The notes: generated by a model from the sequence alone, not told the origin. DNA of 6,134 bases from Bacteroidales bacterium UBA5537 (GCA_002426025.1 DINP01000102.1:52053-58186), one strand, 5' to 3'; positions 1 through 6,134 are shown, counted from the first letter of the stretch. Translations and numbers: made by a program.

Positions 1-2
1 CC

Positions 3-74
3 TGGCAAAATATTGTTTTTACTGATCAAAAAGTTTATAATCCGGGTCAATCCCGATTCAGGCTTATCAATTGA
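3..74 (+). CDS. Possible 3' end of an unidentified upstream gene (partial)
   Basis: The third forward frame is open from the window edge to a TGA at 72-74 and would end in residues ...DQKVYNPGQSRFRLIN. The composition is protein-like, and the stop lies 58 bases before yidC in the same direction, so it could be the tail of the preceding gene. I do not recognise it. It does not look like the C terminus of CTP synthase, a common neighbour of yidC in this phylum. Another forward frame is open to a stop at 109-111 but gives a less protein-like product. With only 23 codons, the call may be chance. Confidence 0.25.
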   Translation, partial: WQNIVFTDQKVYNPGQSRFRLIN

Positions 75-85
75 CTGCTTTTACT

Positions 86-93
86 TATTTTTG
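86..93 (+). promoter_or_regulatory. Possible -7 promoter box upstream of yidC
   Basis: The octamer TATTTTTG fits the Bacteroidota -7 consensus TAnnTTTG and lies 39 bases before the yidC start. A TTG triplet occurs at 71-73, but this is only 12 bases from the box rather than the usual 17-23, so the upstream element is missing or poor. In such A/T-rich DNA a single box match is weak evidence, and yidC could instead be transcribed from further upstream. Confidence 0.3.
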
Positions 94-132
94 CCGCTCA
101 ATATGATTTAAATATTCTTAAGTACCTTTTCA

Positions 133-2067
133 ATGAATAAAAATTCAATAATTGGCATACTGCTGATTTTCGGTCTTATGATTGGCTATACGGTCTTCAT
201 GGCACCATCAAAAGAAGAATTGGCAGCTAAGCAAAGGGCACAGGATTCTATTGCCGCTCTCGTTCAGCAAATGAATGATTCAGCCAAAGCTGCTGTAAGG
301 GTTGATACTACGATAAAACAAGAGGCCGTTGTAGCTGCAGGAAATGAAACTAGCGCCAGTGAAGTTGCGCTTGCATCACCGGGCCAGGAAAGTCAGGAAG
401 CCGGACCATTTATGGTTTCTGCAACCGGAACCGACAAGGATTTTATAGTTGAGTCTGATAAACTGAAAATCACATTCAGCAGTAAGGGTGGACGTATCAG
501 TCAGGTTGAAATGATTGGTTATAAAACATGGGACGGCAGGCCGCTGATTTTGTTTGGTCCAGATTCATCTGATTTTAATCTCGCTTTTTTTACCGATGTA
601 AGGTCAGTAAATACTAGTAGTCTGTACTTTTTACCGGCCTGGACCGACACACGCTATGAAGGTCAGGATGTAATGAAGGTCAGCGGAACCGATTCGTTAA
701 AATTTGCCATGCGTTTGTATGCCGGTGAATCAGACTCTCTGATGCACCCCGATTCATACATTGAATACCTCTACACGGTCAGGGCCGACCGCTACATGGT
801 GGGTTATACGGTCAACTTCGTTGGTATGGACAAGTATATTGCCATGAACACCAAGGAGATGAATATTGACTGGAAGCTCAGGCTGCCCCGACAGGAAAAA
901 AACATTGACAATGAGCGCTTGAATTCGACCATTTATTTCCGTCATGCCGATGCAGAGGTTGATTACCTGAGTGAAAGAAAAGATGACAATAAAGAGATTA
1001 GTACAAGTATTAAGTGGGTTTCATTCAAGCAGCAGTTTTTCTCGTCAACGCTTATCGCCGGCGATATGTTTCAGAATGTTGACATTAAGAAAACGCGCGA
1101 ACCGGAGAAGGTTACAAATTATCTCGATTACATGGAAGCAACTTTCTCGTTGCCTTTTAATCCATCAATGGATAAGCAATTGAACTTATCTTTCTATTTC
1201 GGGCCAAATAAGTATAACATTCTACGCAAGTATAAAATTGACCTTGAACGTCAGATTCCATTGGGATGGAGTTTCTTCCTTATGCAATGGATCAACCGTT
1301 TTGCAGTTCTTCCTGTGTTTAATTTTCTGGAAGGTTTTAATCTGAATTATGGTATTATCATTTTGATACTTACTATATTATTGAAAATTGTTCTGTTGCC
1401 GATCGCCTATAAAACCTATCTGTCGTCAGCTAAAATGCGGTTGCTGAAGCCTGAGGTTGATGAGATAAACGCCAAATTCCCGAAGAAGGAAGATGCAATG
1501 AAAAAGCAGCAGGCAACCATGACCTTGTATAAAAAGGCCGGTGCCAATCCAATGTCGGGCTGTGTACCGATGTTGCTTCAGTTTCCGATACTGCTGGCCA
1601 TGTTCAGGTTTTTCCCTGCATCCATTGAACTAAGGCAGGAGTCGTTCTTATGGGCCACTGACCTATCGAGTTACGATTCGGTTCTCGATCTGCCATTCAA
1701 TATTCCTTTCTATGGCGATCATGTGAGTCTGTTCACATTACTGATGACTATCTCGACCATTATCTACACCAAGATAAACAACGATATGATGGCTACCGGC
1801 AGCAATCAGATGCCAGGAATGAAAACCATGATGTACCTGATGCCGATTATGTTCCTTGGGTTCTTCAATAGCTATTCATCGGGCCTGAGTTATTACTACC
1901 TGTTGGCCAATCTGTTTACATTTGCTCAGATGTATGTAATCCGCAGGTTTGTGAATGAAGATAAACTTCATGCTCAGATTCAGGAAAACAAAAAGAAGCC
2001 TATAAAGAAATCGAATTTTCAGAAACGGCTCGAAGATATGGCCAAACAACAAGGTCGTAAAAAATAA
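133..2067 (+). CDS. yidC: Membrane protein insertase YidC (Oxa1/Alb3 family)
   Basis: YidC inserts and folds inner-membrane proteins, alone or with SecYEG. The 644-residue product has the Gram-negative layout. An N-terminal membrane anchor (about residues 5-24) precedes a polar, Ala-rich linker and a large periplasmic P1 domain (about 100-375). The conserved insertase core with five further membrane segments starts near residue 405. Core landmarks include LLKIVLLP (K418 sits where E. coli YidC has the groove arginine R366), the cytoplasmic hairpin beginning KTYLSSAKMRLLKPEV, and NPMSGCVPMLLQFP at 472-485. The SSGLSYYYLLANL segment forms the last membrane helix. The tail (about 607-644) is strongly basic, as expected for ribosome contact. 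ATG at 133 is the first start after an in-frame stop at 109-111; no Shine-Dalgarno motif precedes it, as is normal in Bacteroidota. The gene is complete and ends just before a strong terminator. Confidence 0.97.
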   Translation: MNKNSIIGILLIFGLMIGYTVFMAPSKEELAAKQRAQDSIAALVQQMNDSAKAAVRVDTTIKQEAVVAAGNETSASEVALASPGQESQEAGPFMVSATGTDKDFIVESDKLKITFSSKGGRISQVEMIGYKTWDGRPLILFGPDSSDFNLAFFTDVRSVNTSSLYFLPAWTDTRYEGQDVMKVSGTDSLKFAMRLYAGESDSLMHPDSYIEYLYTVRADRYMVGYTVNFVGMDKYIAMNTKEMNIDWKLRLPRQEKNIDNERLNSTIYFRHADAEVDYLSERKDDNKEISTSIKWVSFKQQFFSSTLIAGDMFQNVDIKKTREPEKVTNYLDYMEATFSLPFNPSMDKQLNLSFYFGPNKYNILRKYKIDLERQIPLGWSFFLMQWINRFAVLPVFNFLEGFNLNYGIIILILTILLKIVLLPIAYKTYLSSAKMRLLKPEVDEINAKFPKKEDAMKKQQATMTLYKKAGANPMSGCVPMLLQFPILLAMFRFFPASIELRQESFLWATDLSSYDSVLDLPFNIPFYGDHVSLFTLLMTISTIIYTKINNDMMATGSNQMPGMKTMMYLMPIMFLGFFNSYSSGLSYYYLLANLFTFAQMYVIRRFVNEDKLHAQIQENKKKPIKKSNFQKRLEDMAKQQGRKK

Positions 2068-2072
2068 CATTG

Positions 2073-2102
2073 AAAAGCCCGGGTCTCCCGGTTTTTTTTT
2101 TT
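2073..2102 (+). terminator. Rho-independent terminator of yidC
   Basis: CCGGG (2079-2083) pairs with CCCGG (2087-2091) around a TCT loop. The stem extends, after one mismatch, through G-T and A-T pairs (2073-2077 with 2093-2097). Eleven T residues (2092-2102) follow directly. It starts 6 bases after the yidC stop, so it should end the yidC transcript and separate it from the next gene. Confidence 0.87.
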
Positions 2103-2167
2103 GATAAACTGGCTTGCAGCTAAAAACTGACACAGGATAATTGCAAGTGAAATACAGTTAATTTTTA

Positions 2168-2195
2168 TTGAATACGGATTAGTTTGATAATTTTG
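2168..2195 (+). promoter_or_regulatory. Predicted Bacteroidota-type promoter for the ATP-grasp gene
   Basis: TTG at 2168-2170 and TAATTTTG at 2188-2195 (an exact TAnnTTTG) are separated by 17 bases, within the range described for the primary sigma factor of this phylum. It lies between the yidC terminator and the next start codon, where a promoter is needed. Transcription would begin near 2202 and give a leader of about 95 bases. This rests on a consensus match only. Confidence 0.55.
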
Positions 2196-2224
2196 TGTAA
2201 TAAATGAAAATGCATAGCTCTTTA

Positions 2225-2268
2225 ATTACTTGTTAATCATCTAGATTTAATCTAAGTAATGTTTAAAC
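2225..2268 (+). promoter_or_regulatory. Palindrome cluster in the leader of the ATP-grasp gene; candidate operator
   Basis: Three nested or adjacent dyads lie between the predicted promoter and the start codon. TAGATT-T-AATCTA is a perfect dyad at 2242-2254. ATTACTT (2225-2231) is complementary to AAGTAAT (2254-2260). GTTTAAAC at 2261-2268 is a perfect 8-base palindrome. TTAATC also occurs twice in direct orientation (2233-2238 and 2247-2252). The one-base centre of the inner dyad suits a DNA-binding dimer better than an RNA hairpin. The region is A/T-rich, so chance palindromes are a real alternative, and no regulator is encoded nearby. Confidence 0.3.
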
Positions 2269-2296
2269 TGTATCCTTATAATTTAAAATAGAAACA

Positions 2297-3433
2297 ATGG
2301 AAAAATATCTGGATGAAGTCGCCCGTTTTAAAAGGACAAAAAGCCTGAAAGCCCTTGCATTTATAGTAAATTACATTTTTAAAGGCATCCGGAAAGAAAC
2401 AGGCTGGAACTATTTTCATATTATCTTAGATTTTCTTTCTACACGCAAGAGGCTCAATATAAACCCACATGAATACTTTTTGTATGGTCTGTACAATGAA
2501 AAGATGCCTCCACAATACCGCGAAAAATTTGTAAGTCGCACAACACGTGACAAATTTCTTGAACGTATAAATCCCTTGCAGTATATTCTCATTGCCAGGA
2601 ATAAGTACATTACCAAAATGTTGCTAAAAAGCCTGGATATTCCCTCGCCAGAATTACTATTTCTATTTGATCCGCAGGCAGGGCTTGAATCATTATCAGT
2701 CCTTAACAATCCGAAAAGTGTTGAACGTAAACTGATACAGTATGGCAACAGACATTTTGTTGTTAAAGTTCTTGAAGGGGAGCATGGGAAGGGAATTAAT
2801 GTTTATAATGGTGTTGAAATGACTCAGGAAGGATTCAGAGCTCTACATCTGTCAGGTGAATATCATTCAGTATCACAATTGCTTGATTTTGCCGGGAAGG
2901 GTCAAAGGTTGATATTTGAAGAAAAAGTTAAACAAATCGAAGCTTTTAGTTCTTTGAATCCGACTTCAGTTAACACCGTAAGGATGTTAACCTTTCTGCA
3001 CCCAAACGGGGAAGCCGACCTGTTGCTATCTTTCATTCGCATTGGAAGACAAGGGCGTTGGGTCGACAATGCAGGCAAAGGTGGAAATGTGATGGCTACT
3101 ATAAATAAAAAAACCGGACGCTTTGAAAACATCATCTCTTATGTAAATTACAAATCTTTTGTACCGTTGACCAATCATCCTGATTCAGGAATCAACCTTG
3201 AGGAATTCAAAATCGAAAATTGGGATGGACTTCTTGGTCAGGTGCTTGATTTCCATCGAAAACTTTCGTGGTTAAAAGCAATTGGCTGGGATATAGCTAT
3301 TACTGATTCAGGGCCAGTGGTTATTGAAATCAATAACAGATGGGATCTGATCGGTCAGACCATTACCCGTGAAGGCTGGTTTGATTCACTTAGTAAGCTT
3401 GAAAATGAATGGAAATTATTTGAAAATCAATAA
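2297..3433 (+). CDS. ATP-grasp enzyme, sugar-transfer-associated type
   Basis: The 378-residue product resembles the 'sugar-transfer associated ATP-grasp' family. Its members are thought to ligate an acid to an amine or similar group on cell-surface polysaccharides; the substrate is unknown here. A helical, basic N-terminal region (about 1-110) precedes the ATP-grasp fold. The nucleotide-binding strand and loop are FVVKVLEGEHGKG (154-166, with K157 the likely ATP-phosphate lysine). IFEEKVKQ (206-213) marks the hinge region. NTVRMLT (226-232) and VDNAGKGGN (256-264) are family signatures. GWDIAIT (330-336) and the metal-binding E344-I-N346 lie near the C terminus. Catalytic positions look intact. 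There is no signal peptide, so it is probably cytoplasmic. ATG at 2297 is the first start after an in-frame stop at 2279-2281, preceded by an A-rich leader. It stands alone between a terminator and a convergent gene, without glycosyltransferase neighbours in view. Confidence 0.9.
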   Translation: MEKYLDEVARFKRTKSLKALAFIVNYIFKGIRKETGWNYFHIILDFLSTRKRLNINPHEYFLYGLYNEKMPPQYREKFVSRTTRDKFLERINPLQYILIARNKYITKMLLKSLDIPSPELLFLFDPQAGLESLSVLNNPKSVERKLIQYGNRHFVVKVLEGEHGKGINVYNGVEMTQEGFRALHLSGEYHSVSQLLDFAGKGQRLIFEEKVKQIEAFSSLNPTSVNTVRMLTFLHPNGEADLLLSFIRIGRQGRWVDNAGKGGNVMATINKKTGRFENIISYVNYKSFVPLTNHPDSGINLEEFKIENWDGLLGQVLDFHRKLSWLKAIGWDIAITDSGPVVIEINNRWDLIGQTITREGWFDSLSKLENEWKLFENQ

Positions 3434-3570
3434 AATCGTAGTTTTTGAAAAATGCTCTATCTGACTTTGCTTTTCAGCTTGATTTGCAAAAAAAAAACTT
3501 GATAAATCCATTTAGATTTTTCAGGATTACAATCTCCACAAACCCCGAAGGGCCAGGGCAGGCTTATGGA

Positions 3571-3591
3571 GCTTGTAACGTGTTTACAAAC
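3571..3591. repeat. Short inverted repeat (hairpin) in the convergent spacer
   Basis: TTGTAA (3573-3578) and TTACAA (3584-3589) flank a CGTGT loop, and an outer G3571-C3591 pair is possible after one mismatch. It closes a locally G/C-rich stretch (3541-3570) inside an otherwise A/T-rich spacer. No T-run follows on either strand, so it is not a standard terminator. It could belong to the same mobile or repeated unit as the adjacent gene-end remnant. Confidence 0.3.
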
Positions 3592-3618
3592 GGTGGGTAC
3601 TTCCATTTTGTTAAAAAA

Positions 3619-3655
3619 TCAGCAATAACTTTCATTCTATTGAATTTAAGGGCAT
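3619..3655 (-). pseudogene. Decayed remnant of a GDCCVxC gene 3' end
   Basis: Aligned with 5499-5532, this stretch matches at 32 of 34 positions plus one 3-base insertion (3626-3628). The latter is the end of the intact GDCCVxC gene, in the same orientation. Read on the minus strand in the homologous frame it gives C-P-stop-I-Q-stop-N-E-S-Y-C-stop, against C-P-S-I-Q-Q-N-E-S-C-stop in the intact gene. The two substitutions change TCA to TAA and CAG to TAG. Similarity stops at 3655 on the coding side and fades into A/T-rich sequence back to about 3601. The rest of a second gene copy is not visible. It could instead be a dispersed repeat that overlaps the gene end. Confidence 0.55.
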
Positions 3656-3723
3656 ATTATTAAAGTGAAAATTTGTTCTTGTATGGCAGCATGTAAGAAA
3701 AAGGGTGAAGTGAATTGACGGTT

Positions 3724-5445
3724 TTAAAAGATGATTAGTTTCTTAATATGTATTGAATCTGTACCATACAATTTAAGAAAATAGATTCCTTTCCGCATTC
3801 CGTTTAGCTCAACATTTATCTTTTCTTGTTCGATAAATGTATTGAGAGTAATTTGTATTCTTCCATTTGCATCAAATATTTCAACTTTTTTAAGCGAATT
3901 ATTCTTTTGTGAAATGATTAAAGTTTGATTGTTACTCGAGATAGGATTAGGGTAAATGTAAAAGTCGTCATTATCCCAATCAGTATTTCTTACTTGAGTA
4001 GTTTCATCTACCACCTCGAACTGTAGCATCATACCATCATCTTCGTGCACCAACATGTGGCAGTGAGCCATGTAAGGAACTGAATCGTTGGCGAAATCTT
4101 CAAATTTGGTGATGAATCGAACAGTCTCCTGCGGTTTGATAATAATGACATCCTTACGACCTTGTTCGCTTGCTGGTGGGGGATTTCCATTTCTGTCTAA
4201 AATAAAAAACTGAACATCATGGATATGAAAAGGATGAGCAATACCAGATTGATTGAAAATAGACCATATTTCGGTATTATTTAAAGGGATAGAATAGTTG
4301 ATTACATCCATTTTGAAACTGCTTCCATTGATCAGAAAATTTCCGTTAAGTTGATCAGGACCCATTGTTTCGGGAGTGAACGTAAGGTTGCGTGTTAGAT
4401 TAGCTTCCGATTCAGGTATGGGATTTACCTCTACCAAAGTTGAAGGAATTGTAGTTACGGGGTTTTCAGTTTGTGAAACTACCTGAAAATTTATGATATT
4501 GAAATTACTCCCGTTAAGGGGATTGGGATTATAACCATTTAGTGTCATCATTGACATCATTCCGGGATAGGTTGCGCCATATAATCCATTTTGAAACTCA
4601 GATGCGTAACTCATCAATTGAATGGATTGCCCTTCCATTCCACTGAAATCAATAAGTAATTCTGCTCTTTCACCGGGAGACATCTGGAGGCGTGTTATAG
4701 AAACAGGCTCAGCAAGTAGCCCGCCATCCGTTCCTATTTGGTAAAAAGATGAATTACCCGACAAACCAATATTAAAAACCCGCATTGAAGAGCCGTTGAG
4801 TAAACGCAGGCGCACAACCTGGGCCGGAACATCAAGTTGTGGATTAATGGTAGCATTCACCATCACTACATCGTCAGAATTAGAGGGGGCAACAATTTGA
4901 TTGTCCGCATCAAAATCTTTAGTTTGTATAACAAGTGGGAAGTCGTCAACACCATAGGAGCGTGGCAATTCCAAACCGGCTTCCTCACTATCACGTACAA
5001 TTATAAATCCGGCAATCCCTTTTGATACATGCTCGTTTGTTTTTTCATGTAAATGAGGATGGTACCAATATGTGCCAGCTTTATCCATAACAGTAAACTT
5101 TGGATTCCACGACGTACCTGATGCTATGGTTGTATGCGGGCCACCGTCATTAGATGCCGAAACATGCATGCCATGCCAGTGGATGGTGGTTGTTTCGCCA
5201 AGGTTGTTGTTCACCGTGATGTCAACAAAATTACCCATGTTCATCAACAATGTAGGGCCGAGAATATTACCGTTTACGCCCATGGTATTGGTGGGCTGAC
5301 CTGCATAAAACACAAATGTTCCGTTTTGAAGGTTGAGGTTAAATTCAGTTCCTGACAAAGTATCGGGAATAATGACTTGATTTTGTGCCACCAACCATGT
5401 TGTAAGGTGAAAGATGACAATTAGTAAAAGAGCTCTGGTTTTCAT
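3724..5445 (-). CDS. Multicopper oxidase exported by type IX secretion
   Basis: The 573-residue, three-cupredoxin-domain protein is of the CueO/CotA/bilirubin oxidase kind. Such enzymes oxidise Cu(I), Mn(II) or phenolics and reduce O2 to water. A signal peptide (about 1-20) ends near LVA-QN. All four copper-ligand motifs are present: HWHG (89-92), HPHLH (129-133), HPFHIH (404-409) and HCHMLVHEDDGM (461-472). Type 1 ligands would be H404, C462, H467 and axial M472. Type 2 ligands would be H89 and H407, and type 3 ligands H91, H129, H131, H409, H461 and H463. A Met-rich patch (MMSMM) lies in the middle domain. Residues about 494-573 form a T9SS type A sorting domain, beginning DFYIYPNP and ending in a GIYFLKLY strand and a basic KKLIIF tail. 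The mature enzyme should therefore reach the cell surface or medium rather than the periplasm. It follows the GDCCVxC gene by 53 bases with no promoter match between, suggesting one operon. The substrate is not determinable from sequence. Confidence 0.95.
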   Translation of the reverse strand: MKTRALLLIVIFHLTTWLVAQNQVIIPDTLSGTEFNLNLQNGTFVFYAGQPTNTMGVNGNILGPTLLMNMGNFVDITVNNNLGETTTIHWHGMHVSASNDGGPHTTIASGTSWNPKFTVMDKAGTYWYHPHLHEKTNEHVSKGIAGFIIVRDSEEAGLELPRSYGVDDFPLVIQTKDFDADNQIVAPSNSDDVVMVNATINPQLDVPAQVVRLRLLNGSSMRVFNIGLSGNSSFYQIGTDGGLLAEPVSITRLQMSPGERAELLIDFSGMEGQSIQLMSYASEFQNGLYGATYPGMMSMMTLNGYNPNPLNGSNFNIINFQVVSQTENPVTTIPSTLVEVNPIPESEANLTRNLTFTPETMGPDQLNGNFLINGSSFKMDVINYSIPLNNTEIWSIFNQSGIAHPFHIHDVQFFILDRNGNPPPASEQGRKDVIIIKPQETVRFITKFEDFANDSVPYMAHCHMLVHEDDGMMLQFEVVDETTQVRNTDWDNDDFYIYPNPISSNNQTLIISQKNNSLKKVEIFDANGRIQITLNTFIEQEKINVELNGMRKGIYFLKLYGTDSIHIKKLIIF

Positions 5446-5498
5446 ATTTAAATTTATTTGTTTTTATTTTCAACTTTTCCATTTAGCTGTAAAATTCA

Positions 5499-5532
5499 TC
5501 AGCAACTTTCATTCTGTTGAATTGAAGGGCAT
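5499..5532 (-). repeat. Direct repeat partner of the remnant at 3619-3655
   Basis: These are the last codons and stop of the intact GDCCVxC gene. The sequence recurs in the same orientation beyond the far end of the multicopper oxidase gene, with 32 of 34 aligned bases identical and one 3-base indel. The pair therefore flanks the oxidase gene as direct repeats about 1.85 kb apart. Weaker A/T-rich similarity continues from about 5477 to 5498. Confidence 0.75.
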
Positions 5533-5702
5533 TTTTCCGTTCCATAAGAACAAAATACACAACAATCATCCGGTTTGGGTTTTAATACGATATTACAATT
5601 TTCACATTCATAAAAGAACTGGCATGAATCTTCCGGCATGGTTTCTTTCTTTTGAAAGCCACAATTTGGGCAGGTTATTATTGATTGAGTTTGAATATTC
5701 AT
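5499..5702 (-). CDS. GDCCVxC-family Cys-rich small protein
   Basis: The 67-residue product contains ten cysteines. CPNC (11-14) and CENC (33-36) look like a two-knuckle zinc ribbon. They are followed by the family signature around DDCCVFCSYGTEKCPSIQ (45-62). I recognise this as the family called 'GDCCVxC domain-containing (seleno)protein', in which some members carry selenocysteine; here every such position is Cys. The usual Gly before Asp-Cys-Cys is Asp (D45). C27 and the terminal C67 are extra thiols. There is no signal peptide or membrane segment, so it is likely cytoplasmic. Its function is not established; the cysteines and the metal-related neighbours suggest metal binding or thiol redox. 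It starts 12 bases after the CDF stop and precedes the oxidase gene, consistent with co-transcription. Confidence 0.88.
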   Translation of the reverse strand: MNIQTQSIITCPNCGFQKKETMPEDSCQFFYECENCNIVLKPKPDDCCVFCSYGTEKCPSIQQNESC

Positions 5703-5714
5703 TTTGATAAAATT

Positions 5715-6134
5715 TTAACAATCGGTTTTGCACTCTTTTTCAATTTTCTCATTTTCGAATTGAAAAGTGGTATGCGCTATGCCAAATTCGTTTTTAAGAG
5801 CTTCCTGCAATTCAGAAATAAGTTCATCGCTAAATCCTTTTGGCATTATCAGGTGGGCAGTTAATGCAACCTGGGTTGTACTCATTGCCCAAACGTGCAA
5901 ATCATGTATATCTTCAACCCCGGTTTGAGATGAAAGAAAGTCATGTACTTTTTCAAGTTTTATGTGTTTTGGTACGGCATCCATCGCCAAATCAATGGAA
6001 TCGGTAAACAAACGCCATGTTCCCCAAAGAATTATCAAAATAATAATGAAACTCATTATCGGGTCAATCCATGGGATTCCGGTAAGGTTAATCAACAAGC
6101 CAGCAACAACCACTCCGAGGGAAACTCCGGCATC
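5715..6134 (-). CDS. Cation diffusion facilitator efflux protein, C-terminal part (partial)
   Basis: The frame stays open through the right window edge, so the true start lies outside; the GTG at 6111-6113 is internal. The 139 visible residues begin D-A-G-V-S-L-G-V-V-V-A-G, the conserved fifth membrane helix of CDF transporters, whose first Asp belongs to the HxxxD metal site. A sixth helix (DPIMSFIIILIILWGTW) follows, then the cytoplasmic ferredoxin-like domain. That domain shows VEDIHDLHVWAMS, the AHLIMP strand and the late IAHTTFQFE motif. The family exports Zn(II), Cd(II), Co(II) or related ions in exchange for protons, and this copy resembles the CzcD/ZitB branch. The tail ends KECKTDC, two cysteines that could bind metal. 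The selectivity residues of helix 2 are outside the window. It is the first visible gene of the minus-strand cluster. Confidence 0.93.
   Translation of the reverse strand, partial: DAGVSLGVVVAGLLINLTGIPWIDPIMSFIIILIILWGTWRLFTDSIDLAMDAVPKHIKLEKVHDFLSSQTGVEDIHDLHVWAMSTTQVALTAHLIMPKGFSDELISELQEALKNEFGIAHTTFQFENEKIEKECKTDC

Larger units (their letters stand above)
3434..3723. other. Convergent intergenic spacer, 290 bases
   Basis: This spacer separates the ends of two convergent genes. No clear U-tract terminator is visible for either gene. A 72-codon forward frame crosses it (3445-3663), but it has low-complexity, hydrophobic composition and no promoter, so I do not call it a gene. Contents worth noting are a G/C-rich island (about 3541-3600) ending in a small hairpin, and a degenerate copy of the end of the GDCCVxC gene. 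Nothing recognisable is present in 3434-3540 or 3657-3723. Confidence 0.7.

Noticed and set aside
3466..3490. TTTGC / GCAAA hairpin after the ATP-grasp gene as a terminator
   Set aside because: The stem is only 5 pairs with a 15-base loop, and an A-run rather than a T-run follows on the coding strand.
3445..3663. Forward 72-codon frame in the convergent spacer
   Set aside because: It has a low-complexity hydrophobic and aromatic composition and no promoter box, and its end overlaps the decayed copy of a minus-strand gene. It is better explained as non-coding.
3671..3686. Inverted similarity between 3671-3686 (ATTTGTTCTTGTATGG) and the complement of 5542-5556
   Set aside because: Only about 14 bases match and both insertions and a deletion are needed in A/T-rich sequence; chance is the simplest explanation, although it lies close to the convincing direct repeat.
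5499..5501. TGA of the GDCCVxC gene as a selenocysteine codon
   Set aside because: The family motif is already complete with cysteines, the readthrough would add only about 14 low-complexity residues before TAA, and no convincing downstream stem-loop is visible.
5414..5707. Forward 97-codon frame across the GDCCVxC gene
   Set aside because: It is antisense to a recognised conserved protein with a coherent Cys pattern and to the start of the oxidase gene, and its own translation shows no domain.
6111..6113. GTG as the start of the CDF gene
   Set aside because: The frame continues to the window edge and the seven upstream codons encode conserved CDF helix residues starting with the metal-site Asp, so this codon is internal.

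Overview
The window looks like chromosomal DNA from a member of the Bacteroidota. The evidence is the long YidC with a large periplasmic domain, a secreted protein ending in a type IX secretion (T9SS type A) sorting domain, start codons preceded by A/T-rich leaders without Shine-Dalgarno motifs, and a promoter matching the phylum's TTG / TAnnTTTG pattern. The genus cannot be told from this sequence.

The left part (1-2102) is housekeeping. A possible 3' end of an unidentified gene (3-74) is followed by a complete yidC membrane insertase gene (133-2067), which closes with a strong intrinsic terminator. A 194-base spacer then carries a well-placed promoter and a small cluster of palindromes. It leads into a single gene (2297-3433) for a sugar-transfer-associated type ATP-grasp enzyme, which seems to be transcribed alone.

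The right part (3724-6134, minus strand) is a probable metal or redox operon, read right to left. It holds the C-terminal part of a cation diffusion facilitator (CDF) efflux protein cut by the window end, then a 67-residue Cys-rich protein of the GDCCVxC family 12 bases downstream. A 573-residue multicopper oxidase follows after 53 more bases; it has a signal peptide and a T9SS sorting domain. Together they suggest metal export from the cytoplasm plus metal or phenol oxidation at the cell surface, although the metal cannot be read from the sequence.

The most notable hidden structure lies in the convergent spacer 3434-3723. A stretch of about 34 bases there nearly duplicates the last codons of the GDCCVxC gene, in the same orientation, so direct repeats flank the multicopper oxidase gene. 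Both base differences in the spacer copy turn sense codons into stops. It therefore looks like a decayed remnant, left by duplication or by insertion of the oxidase gene. I did not find a clearly new multi-gene system in this window.
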